64,000 bases of DNA from Pseudomonas frederiksbergensis (GTDB taxonomy: Bacteria > Pseudomonadota > Gammaproteobacteria > Pseudomonadales > Pseudomonadaceae). The stretch lies in the NCBI RefSeq assembly GCF_001952935.1, contig NZ_CP018319.1:5786001-5850000 (forward strand). The letters run 5' to 3'. Shown here piece by piece: positions 27,467 through 36,544 of this stretch. How positions within the stretch are numbered: the stretch's first letter is position 1; each line of letters starts with the position of its first letter. Made by a program: the position numbers and the translations under genes. The notes under the pieces were generated by a model. It was given only the letters and a program-made list of their open reading frames with translations. It made no database searches and had not been told where the DNA came from.

Positions 27467-27498
27467 AAAAAAACCCGCCGGTTCTGGCGGGTTTTTTT
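27467..27498 (+). terminator. Rho-independent terminator after fabI
   Basis: AAAAAAACCCGCC pairs with GGCGGGTTTTTTT around a 6-base loop, 16 bases after the fabI stop. The A-rich left flank would let it act in both directions. Confidence 0.93.
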
Positions 27499-27527
27499 AT
27501 GCCTGCGATTTGCGGCCTGATGCAGAA

Positions 27528-27625
27528 CCCCTGTGGGAGTGAGCCTGCTCGCGATAGCGGAGTGTCAGTCGACATCAATTTTGAATATCAGTCCGCTATC
27601 GCGAGCAGGCTCACTCCCACAGGGG
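27528..27625. repeat. REP-like palindrome pair (GTGGGAGTGAGCC type)
   Basis: CCCCTGTGGGAGTGAGCCTG... from 27528 is mirrored by a right arm ending CCCACAGGGG at 27625. The arms are about 34 bases, with around 30 bases between. It lies between the convergent fabI and LysR genes. Confidence 0.9.
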
Positions 27626-27633
27626 ATTTTTGT

Positions 27634-28500
27634 TTAACCATCACTCGGTGTCAGGCAACTGGCAAATAGCTGCTGGATCGGCTGTGTGCGCTGGCTATAG
27701 CGCTGCAACAGAACCATTTCCCGGTAGAACGTCAACGCGCCCAACGGGATGATCCGCACCTTCGCCCCATGCTCGAGCCAGAGACCGGCCTCAGGTAGCA
27801 GCGACACCCCTAACCCGCATTCAACCATCTTCACGATGGCTTCCAGCTCATCCAATTCCAAAGCCACTTGCACATCAATCTGCTGCTCGCGCAAAAACCG
27901 CGTTACCAGTCTTCCACCGAACGAATTGCGGTCGTAACGCACATGCGGATGGCTCGCGAGTATCTGCAACGGCTCGTCGCCTTCAAGGTCCGCCGGCACG
28001 ATCAATACAAACGGTTCCTTGCGGATGACCTGCGCTGACAGTTCCTTGGGCAACTCGAACGGCGGCTTGATCAGGATCGCCAGATCCACCTCACCGGTGT
28101 CCACCTGGCTCAGCAGGTTCAGCGACACGCCGGGCACCAGTTTCGGCTCCAGCAACGGCGCCTGTTGCCTCAGTCGCAGCAACGCCTGGGGCAGCAGTCC
28201 GGTCTGGGCCGTGGCCACGGCGCCTATTTTCAACTCGCCGCGATACTCGCTGACATCATCGCTGACCGCCATGCGGCTGAAGGTCTCAAGGATCTCCCGC
28301 GCCATCGGCAACGCGCGCTGGCCGGCCGCATTGAGCAGCGCCTGACGCCCGGTGCGATCGAACAAGCGAATACCCAGCGCCTGCTCCAGATTGCGCATCT
28401 GCGCGCTGACCGCCGACTGGGTCAGGCCGATGTGCATTCCGGCCGCCGCGAACGTGCCATAGCGTGTGACGGCAATGAAAGTTTTCAGTTCGCGCAGCAT
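27634..28500 (-). CDS. LysR-family transcriptional regulator
   Basis: A 288-residue LysR regulator with a canonical N-terminal helix-turn-helix (FAAAGMHIGLTQSAVSAQMRNLEQALG) and an effector domain starting near residue 90. It is divergent from the VOC-amidase pair at 28613, with a 112-base gap rich in A and T that should hold both promoters. By the usual LysR rule it probably controls that pair. Effector unknown. Confidence 0.94.
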   Translation of the reverse strand: MLRELKTFIAVTRYGTFAAAGMHIGLTQSAVSAQMRNLEQALGIRLFDRTGRQALLNAAGQRALPMAREILETFSRMAVSDDVSEYRGELKIGAVATAQTGLLPQALLRLRQQAPLLEPKLVPGVSLNLLSQVDTGEVDLAILIKPPFELPKELSAQVIRKEPFVLIVPADLEGDEPLQILASHPHVRYDRNSFGGRLVTRFLREQQIDVQVALELDELEAIVKMVECGLGVSLLPEAGLWLEHGAKVRIIPLGALTFYREMVLLQRYSQRTQPIQQLFASCLTPSDG

Positions 28501-28612
28501 GATTGTTCCCGATTGATCGAAATAATTTGAGCTCGCGGCAAAAATTATCGTCTTTTAATCAAAAAGCACAGGGCTAAAATCAGTTCGAATCCAGACAGCC
28601 GAGGCACATCCG

Positions 28613-29038
28613 ATGCAACTCTCCCCTTTTCACTTGGCCATCCCGGTCCATGACCTGACGGCCGCACGTAATTTCTACGGCAACGTGTTCGGCCTGGAAG
28701 AAGGCCGCTCAAGCGATCATTGGGTCGATTTCAATTTTTTCGGCCATCAACTGGTGATTCACCTGGCGCCGAAAAATGCCTCGCAAGAAGCCGCGCACAC
28801 CAATGCTGTCGACGGCCATAACGTGCCAGTGCCGCATTTCGGCGTGGTGTTGGGGATGGACGAATGGGAGGCGTTGGCCGAGCGATTGAAAGCCCTCGAC
28901 ACCCGATTCGTCATCGAACCGGGCATTCGCTTCCAGGGATTGGTGGGCGAGCAAGCGACGATGTTTCTCTTCGATCCTTGCGGCAATGCGCTGGAGTTCA
29001 AGGCGTTCAAGGACATCACTCAGTTGTTCGCCAAATGA
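28613..29038 (+). CDS. VOC/glyoxalase-fold protein
   Basis: A 141-residue vicinal-oxygen-chelate fold protein. It has the paired beta-alpha-beta-beta-beta modules with metal-ligand candidates His (FHLAIPVHD), His (PHFGVVL) and Glu (FKAF preceded by ALEFK). The FLFDPCGNALEFKAF ending is typical of dioxygenase- and glyoxalase-like members. Its stop overlaps the amidase start as ATGA, so both are made together. Reaction unknown. Confidence 0.9.
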   Translation: MQLSPFHLAIPVHDLTAARNFYGNVFGLEEGRSSDHWVDFNFFGHQLVIHLAPKNASQEAAHTNAVDGHNVPVPHFGVVLGMDEWEALAERLKALDTRFVIEPGIRFQGLVGEQATMFLFDPCGNALEFKAFKDITQLFAK

Positions 29039-30312
29039 TCCGCCCCGTCCCGGATGCCACGACCCTCAGTCAGTCCGTGATCAAGGGTGAGACCACCGCC
29101 GCCGCCGTCGCCGAAACGGTCCTGGAGCGCATTCAGGCACTGGAGCCGGAGATCCAGGCCTTCGTCTCGTTCGATGCCCGAAAAGTACGCACCGATGCTG
29201 CGTCGCACACCAATCGTGGCTTGCTGGCCGGCGTTCCGGTGGGGGTGAAGGATGTCTTCGACAGTGCCGATCATCCGACACAGTTCAACTCACCCATCTA
29301 TGCCGGTCATCAACCTGCCCGGGATGCCCATGTGGTGACCCTGCTGCGCCAGGCCGGCGCGTTGATCATGGGCAAGACCCACACCACTGAATTTGCGTAC
29401 ATGCACACCGGCCCGACCCGCAACCCCCATGACCCGGACCGCACGCCGGGCAGCTCCAGCGCCGGTTCGGCGGCCGGGATGGCAGCGGATTTCTTTGCGG
29501 TGGCGCTGGGTACCCAGACGGCCGGCTCACTGCTGAAACCGGCGTCCTATTGCGGTCTGTTCGCGTTCAAACCGTCGTTTGGACTGGTATCGCTGGAAGG
29601 CGTAAAGCCGCTGGCGCCGAGCTTCGACACCGTAGGCTGGTACGGTCGCTCGGTGCGGGATCTGCACTTGGTGGCGCGGGTATTGATTCCAGGTTTTACA
29701 GTGCCGGAGGTTGAACCACGCCCTCTGCAATTGGGCTTCTATCGCACAGCGCGCTGGGATCAGGTCGACCCCGAGGTGGCCAACGCCCTGGAACAGGCGG
29801 TGGACCACTTGCGCAGTGCCGGCCATCAGGTCGACGACGTGCAACTGCCGGATGAGTTTGCCGGGGTATTCGACGATCACCTGTTGATCAACGACTGCGA
29901 AGGCGCCCGTTCTCTGGCGAAGGAGTTTCAGGAACACCGCGCACTGCTAAGCCCTTCGATCTTGGCAATGTTCGACCGGGCGTCGGCGACCACCTGGGAA
30001 CAGGAGTCCGCGGCCAAGGCCCGACTGGCGGCGCTTGCACCGCGCCTGAATGAACGCTGCCAGCCCTACGACGCAATGCTCGGCCCCTGCTGCGGGATGG
30101 TCGCGCCCGTGGGTCTGGAAAGCACCGGGCCATCGGATTTCATCAAGTTCTGGGGCGCATTCGGCTGGCCGCAGGTGAATATCCCGCTGGTTCGCGCAGA
30201 AGGATCGATGCCCATCGGTTTACAGATGATCGGCCGGTTCAGAAATGACGGTTCACTGCTCCGGGTGGCCGAACGGGTCGCTGTCGATTTGCTCGTTGAT
30301 CGCAGCCAATAA
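29035..30312 (+). CDS. Amidase signature family enzyme
   Basis: A 425-residue amidase of the AS family, with the Lys-cisSer-Ser triad. The lysine lies in VGVKDVFDSA near residue 80. The glycine/serine-rich block GSSSAGSAAGM carries the cis-Ser, and TQTAGSLLKPASYCG carries the nucleophilic serine. Such enzymes hydrolyse amides and sometimes carbamates. The ATG at 29035 overlaps the VOC stop. The last 60 bases overlap, on the other strand, with the GGDEF gene. Substrate unknown. Confidence 0.92.
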   Translation: MIRPVPDATTLSQSVIKGETTAAAVAETVLERIQALEPEIQAFVSFDARKVRTDAASHTNRGLLAGVPVGVKDVFDSADHPTQFNSPIYAGHQPARDAHVVTLLRQAGALIMGKTHTTEFAYMHTGPTRNPHDPDRTPGSSSAGSAAGMAADFFAVALGTQTAGSLLKPASYCGLFAFKPSFGLVSLEGVKPLAPSFDTVGWYGRSVRDLHLVARVLIPGFTVPEVEPRPLQLGFYRTARWDQVDPEVANALEQAVDHLRSAGHQVDDVQLPDEFAGVFDDHLLINDCEGARSLAKEFQEHRALLSPSILAMFDRASATTWEQESAAKARLAALAPRLNERCQPYDAMLGPCCGMVAPVGLESTGPSDFIKFWGAFGWPQVNIPLVRAEGSMPIGLQMIGRFRNDGSLLRVAERVAVDLLVDRSQ

Positions 30313-30858
30313 GCCGTCGGCCGTCTCGTGGAGCGCAGGATGAAACTCGATCTGATCGACACTGAAGTGGATGTCGCAACCGCGATGTTTTGTGGCATTG
30401 CGCTCTTCGAGTATTTCTTCGAGTCGTGCCCTGATCGCGGGAATCTCCACAACGCTTGATCCGGTCAGTAACGCGACGAATTTGTCGCTGCCCAACCGGC
30501 CGATCACATCGCTCTCGCGAAAGGCAATGCGCAGCACATCAGCGAAGGTTTTCAGGGCTTTGTCGCCCTCGGCACGACCATAGAGATAGTTGATGTGCTT
30601 GAAGTCATCAATATTGAAAAGCAGCAGCGTTGCCGGCTTTTTCAGCTGGTGGCAGACATCCAGCCCTTGTTGGGCCAGCGCTGTAAAACCGTGTCGGTTG
30701 GAGAGCAGTGTCAACTCGTCCATGCTCGCCATCTGCACGCCCATCAACTCCTCCTCGGCCTTGCGGGCCAAGTCACGCAGCAGCTCGCGCTCCTGCAGTG
30801 GCGTGCGCAACGGGTCGGCGCACGCGCCTGGTTTTACCGGTTTGCCTGGGATCAGCAT
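30253..30858 (-). CDS. GGDEF-domain protein with degenerate signature
   Basis: A 201-residue protein made almost wholly of a GGDEF domain after a short coiled leader (ELLRDLARKAEEEL). The domain start DELTLLSNRHGF and the metal-binding region FNIDDFKHINYLYG are intact. However, the GGDEF box reads GSDKF (second Gly to Ser, Glu to Lys), which should abolish diguanylate cyclase activity. No sensor domain or membrane segment is visible. GGAG stands 6 bases before the ATG. Its 3' end overlaps the amidase gene by 60 bases. It may bind c-di-GMP or a partner, but that is inference. Confidence 0.88.
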   Translation of the reverse strand: MLIPGKPVKPGACADPLRTPLQERELLRDLARKAEEELMGVQMASMDELTLLSNRHGFTALAQQGLDVCHQLKKPATLLLFNIDDFKHINYLYGRAEGDKALKTFADVLRIAFRESDVIGRLGSDKFVALLTGSSVVEIPAIRARLEEILEERNATKHRGCDIHFSVDQIEFHPALHETADGLLAAINEQIDSDPFGHPEQ

Positions 30859-30932
30859 TACTCACTCCATTGGCGGGTATATTTCTTAGAGTCGTCCATA
30901 CCCGCTTTGACTCCCTGTTAACGGACCGCCGG

Positions 30933-31511
30933 TCAGCTACCCGCGACCGGACATGGCCCTCCCGCATCAGCCCAAAGCTTGAACTGGGTAACGAAAATGG
31001 CGTGCGGCACCGGTACCGGCGCCCTTCCATATCCTGGATTCCAGCCCCAGAGCACCAGTTTGTCTTCGCTGACATGTTTGATCAGCGCAGCGAAATCGCG
31101 GTCACCGTTGCTCGAACGGTCCTTGATCATTGCGCACAATTTATCGGCCGGCAGACCGATCCAGGCCATTTTGTGCGCGGCTGGCGGCAAGCTCCAGTGC
31201 GGCGCCCCTGGCGGTGCGTTTGCGCCGTAACTGGCCGGCGGATTACGCTCGGCGTGACAGGTAGCGCACGGCAAACCCGCCGCACCCTTGCCGTCCATGC
31301 CCCGCACGACGCTCATGGCGTGAGGGATCCCGGCGTCAAACTGCAATGGCGAATCACCGGGAATATGGCAGTTCTGACAGCGCGGGCTCTGGAAAACCTG
31401 TTGTACGGTATCGAACGCCTTGATCGCTTCCTTATCGTCGGCGAACAAGTCCTCGGCGTAGCCGACCAGGCCGATCAACACCACTGCGCCAAGCATCAGA
31501 TGTCGTCTCAT
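30933..31511 (-). CDS. Periplasmic diheme c-type cytochrome-like subunit
   Basis: A 192-residue exported protein with an N-terminal signal segment (HLMLGAVVLIGLVGYAEDLFA). It has two CxxCH heme-attachment motifs: CQNCH near residue 46 and CATCH near residue 82. It begins one base after the molybdopterin subunit gene ends, so it belongs to that operon. It should carry electrons away from the 2Fe-2S subunit to the respiratory chain. Proteins of this kind accompany isoquinoline 1-oxidoreductase-like enzymes. Confidence 0.88.
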   Translation of the reverse strand: MRRHLMLGAVVLIGLVGYAEDLFADDKEAIKAFDTVQQVFQSPRCQNCHIPGDSPLQFDAGIPHAMSVVRGMDGKGAAGLPCATCHAERNPPASYGANAPPGAPHWSLPPAAHKMAWIGLPADKLCAMIKDRSSNGDRDFAALIKHVSEDKLVLWGWNPGYGRAPVPVPHAIFVTQFKLWADAGGPCPVAGS

Positions 31512-31512
31512 C

Positions 31513-33681
31513 TCACACCCCCGACAGCTGCAACGGCAATTCCCGCAAGCGCTGACCGGTCAAGGCGAACACCGCGTTGGCCACTGCTGGCGCCGTGGGC
31601 GGCACACCGGCCTCACCGATGCCACCGGGTTTGTCGCTGCTGGGCACGATATGCACCTCCACCACCGGCATTTCGTTGAGTCGCAGCACTTGATAGTCGT
31701 GGTAATTGGATTGCACCACTTGCCCGTTCTTGAAGGTCAACTTGCTGTGCAAGGTAAATCCGAGGCCAAAGGTGATGGCCGATTCCATTTGCGCCGCGAT
31801 GCTCATCGGGTTGACCGCAATGCCGCAATCCACCGCACACACCACCCGATGCACGCGGATCGCCAGGTTGTCCTGGGACACCTCGGTCACCTGGGCAACG
31901 TAGCTACCGAAAGATTCATGCACCGCAACACCCAACGCATGGCCGTCCGGAAGTGGCGCCTTCCAGTTGGCTTTCTCGACGGCCAGGTTCAGCACGCCAA
32001 GATGCCGTGGATGATGCTTGAGCAAGGTTCGCCGGTACTCCACTGGGTCCTTGCCGGCCGCTTCTGCCAGTTCGTCGATCAGCGACTCCATCACGAACGC
32101 GGTGTGGGTGTGCCCCACCGAGCGCAGCCAGAGTACGCGGATGCCGGTTTGCGGCGAATGCAGTTCAACCTGGTGATTCGCCAACCCTGAAAGGTACGGA
32201 CTGTCGGCAACCCCTTCGACAGAGGTCTTGTCGATGCCATTCTTGACCATGGTCGCCTCGAACGAGGTGCCCGCCATGATCGACTGCCCGACCATCACAT
32301 GCTTCCAGGCGATCGGCAGGCCGCCGGCATCGAGGCCGATGCGCACCTGATGGAGGAACGCCGAGCGGTAGTACCCTCCGCGAATGTCATCCTCCCGGGA
32401 CCAGACGGTTTTCACCGGTGCGCCCGCGGCCTTGGCGACTTCCACGGCTTCAGCGACAAAGTCCGAGGTCGGATTGGCCCGGCGACCGAATCCGCCGCCG
32501 AGAAACTCGGTGTGAATCTCCACCTGCTCGGGTTTGAGCCCGGTGATTTTCCCGGCGACCATTTGATCCAGGGTCTGGAACTGGGTGCCGGTCCAGATTT
32601 CGCATTTGTCCTTGCTGATTTTCACTGTGCAGTTGAGCGGCTCCATCGGCGCGTGGGCCAGGTACGGCACGCTGTATTCAACATCAATGGTCTTCGTCGC
32701 TTTACCCAGACCCGCCGCAACATCCCCGGCCTTACTGGCCGAAGCGCCAGGGGTGGCGGCGAGTTTGCGGAAGCTGTCCAGCAGCGCCTGACTGTCGAGC
32801 CCGGTGTTCGGCCCCAGGTCCCAATCGACCTTCAACGCATCGCGCCCTAGCTTCGCCGCCCAGTAATGATCGGCAATCACCGCCACCCCGGTGGGCACCT
32901 GCACCACTTTGTGTACGCCCGGTATCGACAGCGCTTCGGCGCCTTCGAAGGATTTGACAGTGCCACCGAACACCGGCGAGCGCGCGACCATGGCGGTCAT
33001 CAGCCCGTCGAACTGCACGTCCATGCCGAACTTGGCGCGGCCGGTGATTTTCTCCGGGGTGTCCAGGCGCTTGGTCGGTTTGCCGATGATTTTCCAGTCC
33101 TTGGACTCCTTGAGCTTGATCGACGCCGGATCCGGCACCGGCAGCTTGCCGGCGTCATCGGCCAGTTCGCCGTAAGTGGCGCGTTGGTCGCCGGCAATCA
33201 CCACACCCGATTCGGTGCGAATCGCGGAGGGTGCGACGTTGAAGCGTTTGGCCGCCGCCTCGATCAACATCAAACGCGCTGCGGCTCCGGCCTGCCGATA
33301 GCGGTCGAACTCCATCCAGGTCGAGGTCGAACCACCGGTGATCTGCATCCCGCCAAACCCGGCCAGGCCATACTCGGCGGCCGAAGCGGGTGCGTGTACG
33401 ACGCGGATCTTCGACCAGTCGGCGTCCAGTTCTTCGGCGATCAACATGGTCAGGCCGGTCCAGATGCCCTGGCCCATTTCCGAATGGCCGAGCAGTATGG
33501 TGACGCTGTTGTCATTGCCGATCCGTAGAAACGCATTGGGCGCAAAAACACTGCCTTGATTCTCGGCCCCGATAGCAAAGCGATGGCCACCGGGCATGAC
33601 AAACGCCACCACCAGACCACCGCCCAGCACCGCGCTGCCCTTGAGGAAACCGCGGCGTGACAGAGGATTGAGGCTGTTCAT
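31513..33681 (-). CDS. Molybdopterin-binding subunit of a xanthine-dehydrogenase-family oxidoreductase (IorB-like)
   Basis: A 722-residue catalytic subunit with a twin-arginine signal (LSRRGFLKGSAVLGGGL), so it is folded in the cytoplasm and exported. Motifs of the aldehyde/isoquinoline oxidoreductase family are visible: GHSEMGQG, GGGFGRR, HTHTAFVMESLIDELA and GGIGEAGVPP, whose Glu is the expected catalytic base. The ATG at 33681 begins the Tat signal; a longer upstream frame runs through the neighbour gene and is rejected. It works with the 2Fe-2S subunit 25 bases upstream and the cytochrome just downstream. Substrate is probably an aldehyde or N-heterocycle; not determinable. Confidence 0.93.
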   Translation of the reverse strand: MNSLNPLSRRGFLKGSAVLGGGLVVAFVMPGGHRFAIGAENQGSVFAPNAFLRIGNDNSVTILLGHSEMGQGIWTGLTMLIAEELDADWSKIRVVHAPASAAEYGLAGFGGMQITGGSTSTWMEFDRYRQAGAAARLMLIEAAAKRFNVAPSAIRTESGVVIAGDQRATYGELADDAGKLPVPDPASIKLKESKDWKIIGKPTKRLDTPEKITGRAKFGMDVQFDGLMTAMVARSPVFGGTVKSFEGAEALSIPGVHKVVQVPTGVAVIADHYWAAKLGRDALKVDWDLGPNTGLDSQALLDSFRKLAATPGASASKAGDVAAGLGKATKTIDVEYSVPYLAHAPMEPLNCTVKISKDKCEIWTGTQFQTLDQMVAGKITGLKPEQVEIHTEFLGGGFGRRANPTSDFVAEAVEVAKAAGAPVKTVWSREDDIRGGYYRSAFLHQVRIGLDAGGLPIAWKHVMVGQSIMAGTSFEATMVKNGIDKTSVEGVADSPYLSGLANHQVELHSPQTGIRVLWLRSVGHTHTAFVMESLIDELAEAAGKDPVEYRRTLLKHHPRHLGVLNLAVEKANWKAPLPDGHALGVAVHESFGSYVAQVTEVSQDNLAIRVHRVVCAVDCGIAVNPMSIAAQMESAITFGLGFTLHSKLTFKNGQVVQSNYHDYQVLRLNEMPVVEVHIVPSSDKPGGIGEAGVPPTAPAVANAVFALTGQRLRELPLQLSGV

Positions 33682-33706
33682 TGTTCGGACTCCCTTCGAC
33701 GTGGCA

Positions 33707-34162
33707 TCAACCGATTTCGGCGGCGCGTTTGACCGCTGCACGGATCCTTGGGTAGGTGCCGCAGCGGCAGATGTTGCCGGAGAGCGCCTGATCGATGTCG
33801 CTGTCGGTGGGTTTGGGAATTTTCGCCAGCAACGCGGCGGCCGACATGATCTGCCCTGACTGGCAGTAGCCGCATTGCACCACATCGAGTTCGGCCCAGG
33901 CTTGCTGCACCGGGTGCGAACCGTCGCTGGACAGGCCTTCGATGGTGAGGATTTTTTGCCCATGGGCCACGGCTGTGGCGGGGGTGACACAGGAGCGCAG
34001 CGGCGCGCCGTCGACGTGCACGGTGCAAGCGCCGCACTGGGCCATGCCGCAACCGAATTTGGTGCCGGTCAGATGCGCGACATCGCGCAGTACCCACAGC
34101 AGCGGCATGTCTGCGGGGACATCCAGCGCCTGGTCCTTGCCATTGATGTTGAGGGTCAGCAT
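33707..34162 (-). CDS. 2Fe-2S-binding subunit of a molybdenum hydroxylase (IorA-like)
   Basis: A 151-residue electron-transfer subunit. The plant-type ferredoxin cluster site GCGMAQCGACTV...SC is followed by the helical second cluster domain with CGYCQSG and NICRCGTY. It starts the three-gene operon 2Fe-2S, molybdopterin subunit, cytochrome. The ATG at 34162 has GAGGAA 7 bases upstream and is preferred to a GTG at 34183. It has no signal peptide of its own and probably rides out with the Tat-exported partner. Confidence 0.95.
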   Translation of the reverse strand: MLTLNINGKDQALDVPADMPLLWVLRDVAHLTGTKFGCGMAQCGACTVHVDGAPLRSCVTPATAVAHGQKILTIEGLSSDGSHPVQQAWAELDVVQCGYCQSGQIMSAAALLAKIPKPTDSDIDQALSGNICRCGTYPRIRAAVKRAAEIG

Positions 34163-34224
34163 TGCGAATTTCCTCAGATTCACGGTGTTCTGAATGGGTT
34201 CTCTCGGGGCTGCGCCGTCACATC

Positions 34225-34304
34225 GTAGGAGCCGAGCTTGCTCGCGATGGCGTCAGGCCTGACACACCGCGTTATCGTTCATCGCGAGCAAGCTCGGCTC
34301 CTAC
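34225..34304. repeat. REP-like palindrome (GGAGCCGAGCTTGCTCGCGA type)
   Basis: A 25-base arm beginning GTAGGAGCCGAGCTTGCTCG at 34225 is the exact complement of 34280-34304, with 30 bases between. It lies upstream of the molybdenum hydroxylase operon. Confidence 0.9.
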
Positions 34305-34465
34305 AGGGGCAGCGTTATCCTTTCAGCTAAGCGCAAATTACCGGGCGAGACCGGTTCATCGACCACCGGTCACGCAAAGAAGACCGAAGTAACCCGCTCT
34401 CTGTAGCAGCTGCCGAGCCCGCGAGGCCGAGCAGACCTTGACCGATGCTGCGCCAAAAGACGACA

Positions 34466-35824
34466 TCAAGGTTGTTTCACATAAGCCGCGCTGTACTTCT
34501 GATACTCACCAAAACCGGTCACTTCTGCGGCGCCATTCAGCAATTGCAGGCGAAACAGCGGGTCGCCCTCGGGGTTCAGTGCAATAACAAGATTGCCGGC
34601 GAGCAACGGGTACTGATGACGGACTTCGACGGGCGGATCCTTGAGTTGAAAAATGCTCAGGTTGATGTCCGCCATCTCGGGGCCGTTGTCGATTGCCGGC
34701 AATACTTTGACGGTCAATTCGCCGACGCGCTGATCCTGGATATTGCTCACGAGGTAGCGCCCTTCTCGCTGACTGTCTGCTACCCGCTCAAGTTTTTGCG
34801 CGGCAACCTTGAACGCAGTCGGCCTGACATTGATGCTTAATTGACGTGAGCCGTTGATCCACGTGCCGGTCTGGCTGCCCTGCTCGTTCGGCGTACCTTC
34901 GACGAACCAGTTGCCGATCATCTGACCGTCGTCGTCCAGTTCACGCAGAACGATTCCGCCATCTTCGTAGGTATTGCCCACCAGCCGGATCGGTTTGCCG
35001 CTGCCAGTCTTGCTGTAGCGAACTTCCCCGACGTAGACATCCCCCTGACGTTGCCACCACAGCTCAACGGGGATCTTGTCATCGAGGGTGCCGCGCAACA
35101 TGACAGGCGCTTCACCGATGGGCCCCTCGAGGCGACGACGCTCCGTCCATTGCCCGGACTTCAGTTCACGATCGGTGACGTCCACATAGCCATAAGGCAT
35201 GAACGGGTTGGCTTCGGAGGGTTTTTGCTCCACCTGTGTTTTCTCGGCCACCTTTACAGGACGGTTGTCCTGTATTTGCCAGGTCGCGCTCTGGTGCCAG
35301 CAGCAACCGCTTTTGGACTGGGTGTGCAGGCTTTTGGTAACCGGGTCGATCTCGAACATGCCAAGGTGTTCGTCACGGGTCAGAGCGGAAAATGATGGAC
35401 TCAACAGCAGCGTCCGGCTCTGGGGATCGAACAGGTAGATGTCGTAGGAAGGACCGCCATAGCCCGCATCATTGCCATTGCGTACGGCAAGGTCTTGTTG
35501 CCCGTCGAAATTAAAATCGCCGAACAACAGCAGACTTTGATCGGCATACGCCAGGTTGCGGTCGAACTCCGAAGCTGTGCGGCCTGGCTTGAACAGGGCG
35601 AACGCTTCGGCTGACTCGATGCGCTGCAGCACCTGCCCGCCGGCCCTTTCGCGCAACGTAATCAGCGCAGGGGCACCGTCGAAAGTCTGGGTGGGCGGCT
35701 GAGCGAACAGCACGTCAATGACGTATTTCTTCGCGGGGTCCGTGAGGTGATATGTCACCGGCCCGGCGCTTACAGCACCGGCAGCCAGCAGACAGGAAAC
35801 AGCCAGTAAACGAGAGGCAACCAT
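34466..35824 (-). CDS. Secreted protein with XAC2610-like beta-propeller region
   Basis: A 452-residue exported protein with a signal peptide cleaved near VSAGPV. Residues about 97-135 (LLFGDFNFDGQQDLAVRNGN followed by YDIYLFD) match the calcium-binding blade pattern seen in FG-GAP and XAC2610-type proteins. XAC2610 is a periplasmic inhibitor of a T4SS lysozyme effector in Xanthomonas. The C-terminal half is an all-beta region I do not recognise. Monocistronic, divergent from the gene at 36006. An inhibitor role is inference only. Confidence 0.8.
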   Translation of the reverse strand: MVASRLLAVSCLLAAGAVSAGPVTYHLTDPAKKYVIDVLFAQPPTQTFDGAPALITLRERAGGQVLQRIESAEAFALFKPGRTASEFDRNLAYADQSLLLFGDFNFDGQQDLAVRNGNDAGYGGPSYDIYLFDPQSRTLLLSPSFSALTRDEHLGMFEIDPVTKSLHTQSKSGCCWHQSATWQIQDNRPVKVAEKTQVEQKPSEANPFMPYGYVDVTDRELKSGQWTERRRLEGPIGEAPVMLRGTLDDKIPVELWWQRQGDVYVGEVRYSKTGSGKPIRLVGNTYEDGGIVLRELDDDGQMIGNWFVEGTPNEQGSQTGTWINGSRQLSINVRPTAFKVAAQKLERVADSQREGRYLVSNIQDQRVGELTVKVLPAIDNGPEMADINLSIFQLKDPPVEVRHQYPLLAGNLVIALNPEGDPLFRLQLLNGAAEVTGFGEYQKYSAAYVKQP

Positions 35825-36005
35825 GGCGCAGAGCTTCCTTGCGGCAATCAGGTCGGCAAGTCTAGCGGCTATCGGGTCATCCCGACATTGTTGATTCCGT
35901 CGCCTATGGAAACTCTTTCAACTTGTCGATCTACGGTACGGCCAGACGACCCGAGGCTGACTACGCTGAAAGTCCAGCCTGAGTAATCCGTAGAGGAGCT
36001 GCGCC

Positions 36006-36509
36006 ATGCACCGCGTTCAAAAACTCACGCCCTGCCTGTGGTTCGACGATCAAGCCGAGGAGGCCGCGAAGTTCTACTGTGCGATCTTCGATCATTCGAA
36101 AATCAGTGCCATTACCCACTATGGCAAGGCCGGTCAGGAGATACATGGCAGGCCCGAAGGCTCGGTGATGACGGTCAGTTTCGAACTGGACGGACAGAGT
36201 TTCACCGGCCTCAACGGCGGCCCCCTGTTCAAGTTCAATGAAGCGGTTTCATTCCAGGTCAATTGCCATACTCAGGAAGAAGTCGACCACTTCTGGGGGC
36301 GTCTGTCCGCGGGCGGGCCCGTTGAGGCTCAGCAATGCGGCTGGCTCAAGGATAAATTCGGCGTGTCCTGGCAGATCGTTCCGGTGGCCCTGACGGACAT
36401 GATGAAAGACCCCGACACGGCAAAATCCCAACGCGCCATGACGGCGCTGTTACAGATGAAAAAACTCGATATCGCTGCACTGCAACGAGCCTTTGACGGC
36501 GAGAGCTAA
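36006..36509 (+). CDS. PhnB-like VOC family protein
   Basis: A 167-residue VOC-superfamily protein of the PhnB-like / 3-demethylubiquinone methyltransferase-like group. It begins with QKLTPCLWFDDQAEEAAKFY and has GSVMTVSFELDGQSFTGLNGGP and the GWLKDKFGVSWQIVP ending, all diagnostic. The family has no firmly established reaction despite its names. An AraC regulator follows in the same direction 35 bases later. Confidence 0.93.
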   Translation: MHRVQKLTPCLWFDDQAEEAAKFYCAIFDHSKISAITHYGKAGQEIHGRPEGSVMTVSFELDGQSFTGLNGGPLFKFNEAVSFQVNCHTQEEVDHFWGRLSAGGPVEAQQCGWLKDKFGVSWQIVPVALTDMMKDPDTAKSQRAMTALLQMKKLDIAALQRAFDGES

Positions 36510-36544
36510 TACACTTCGACGCTGACCTGCCGAGGATGCTGATC

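Noticed and set aside
33682..33990. 103-codon N-terminal extension of the molybdopterin subunit
   Set aside because: It overlaps the 2Fe-2S gene out of frame; the Tat signal begins at the ATG at 33681.
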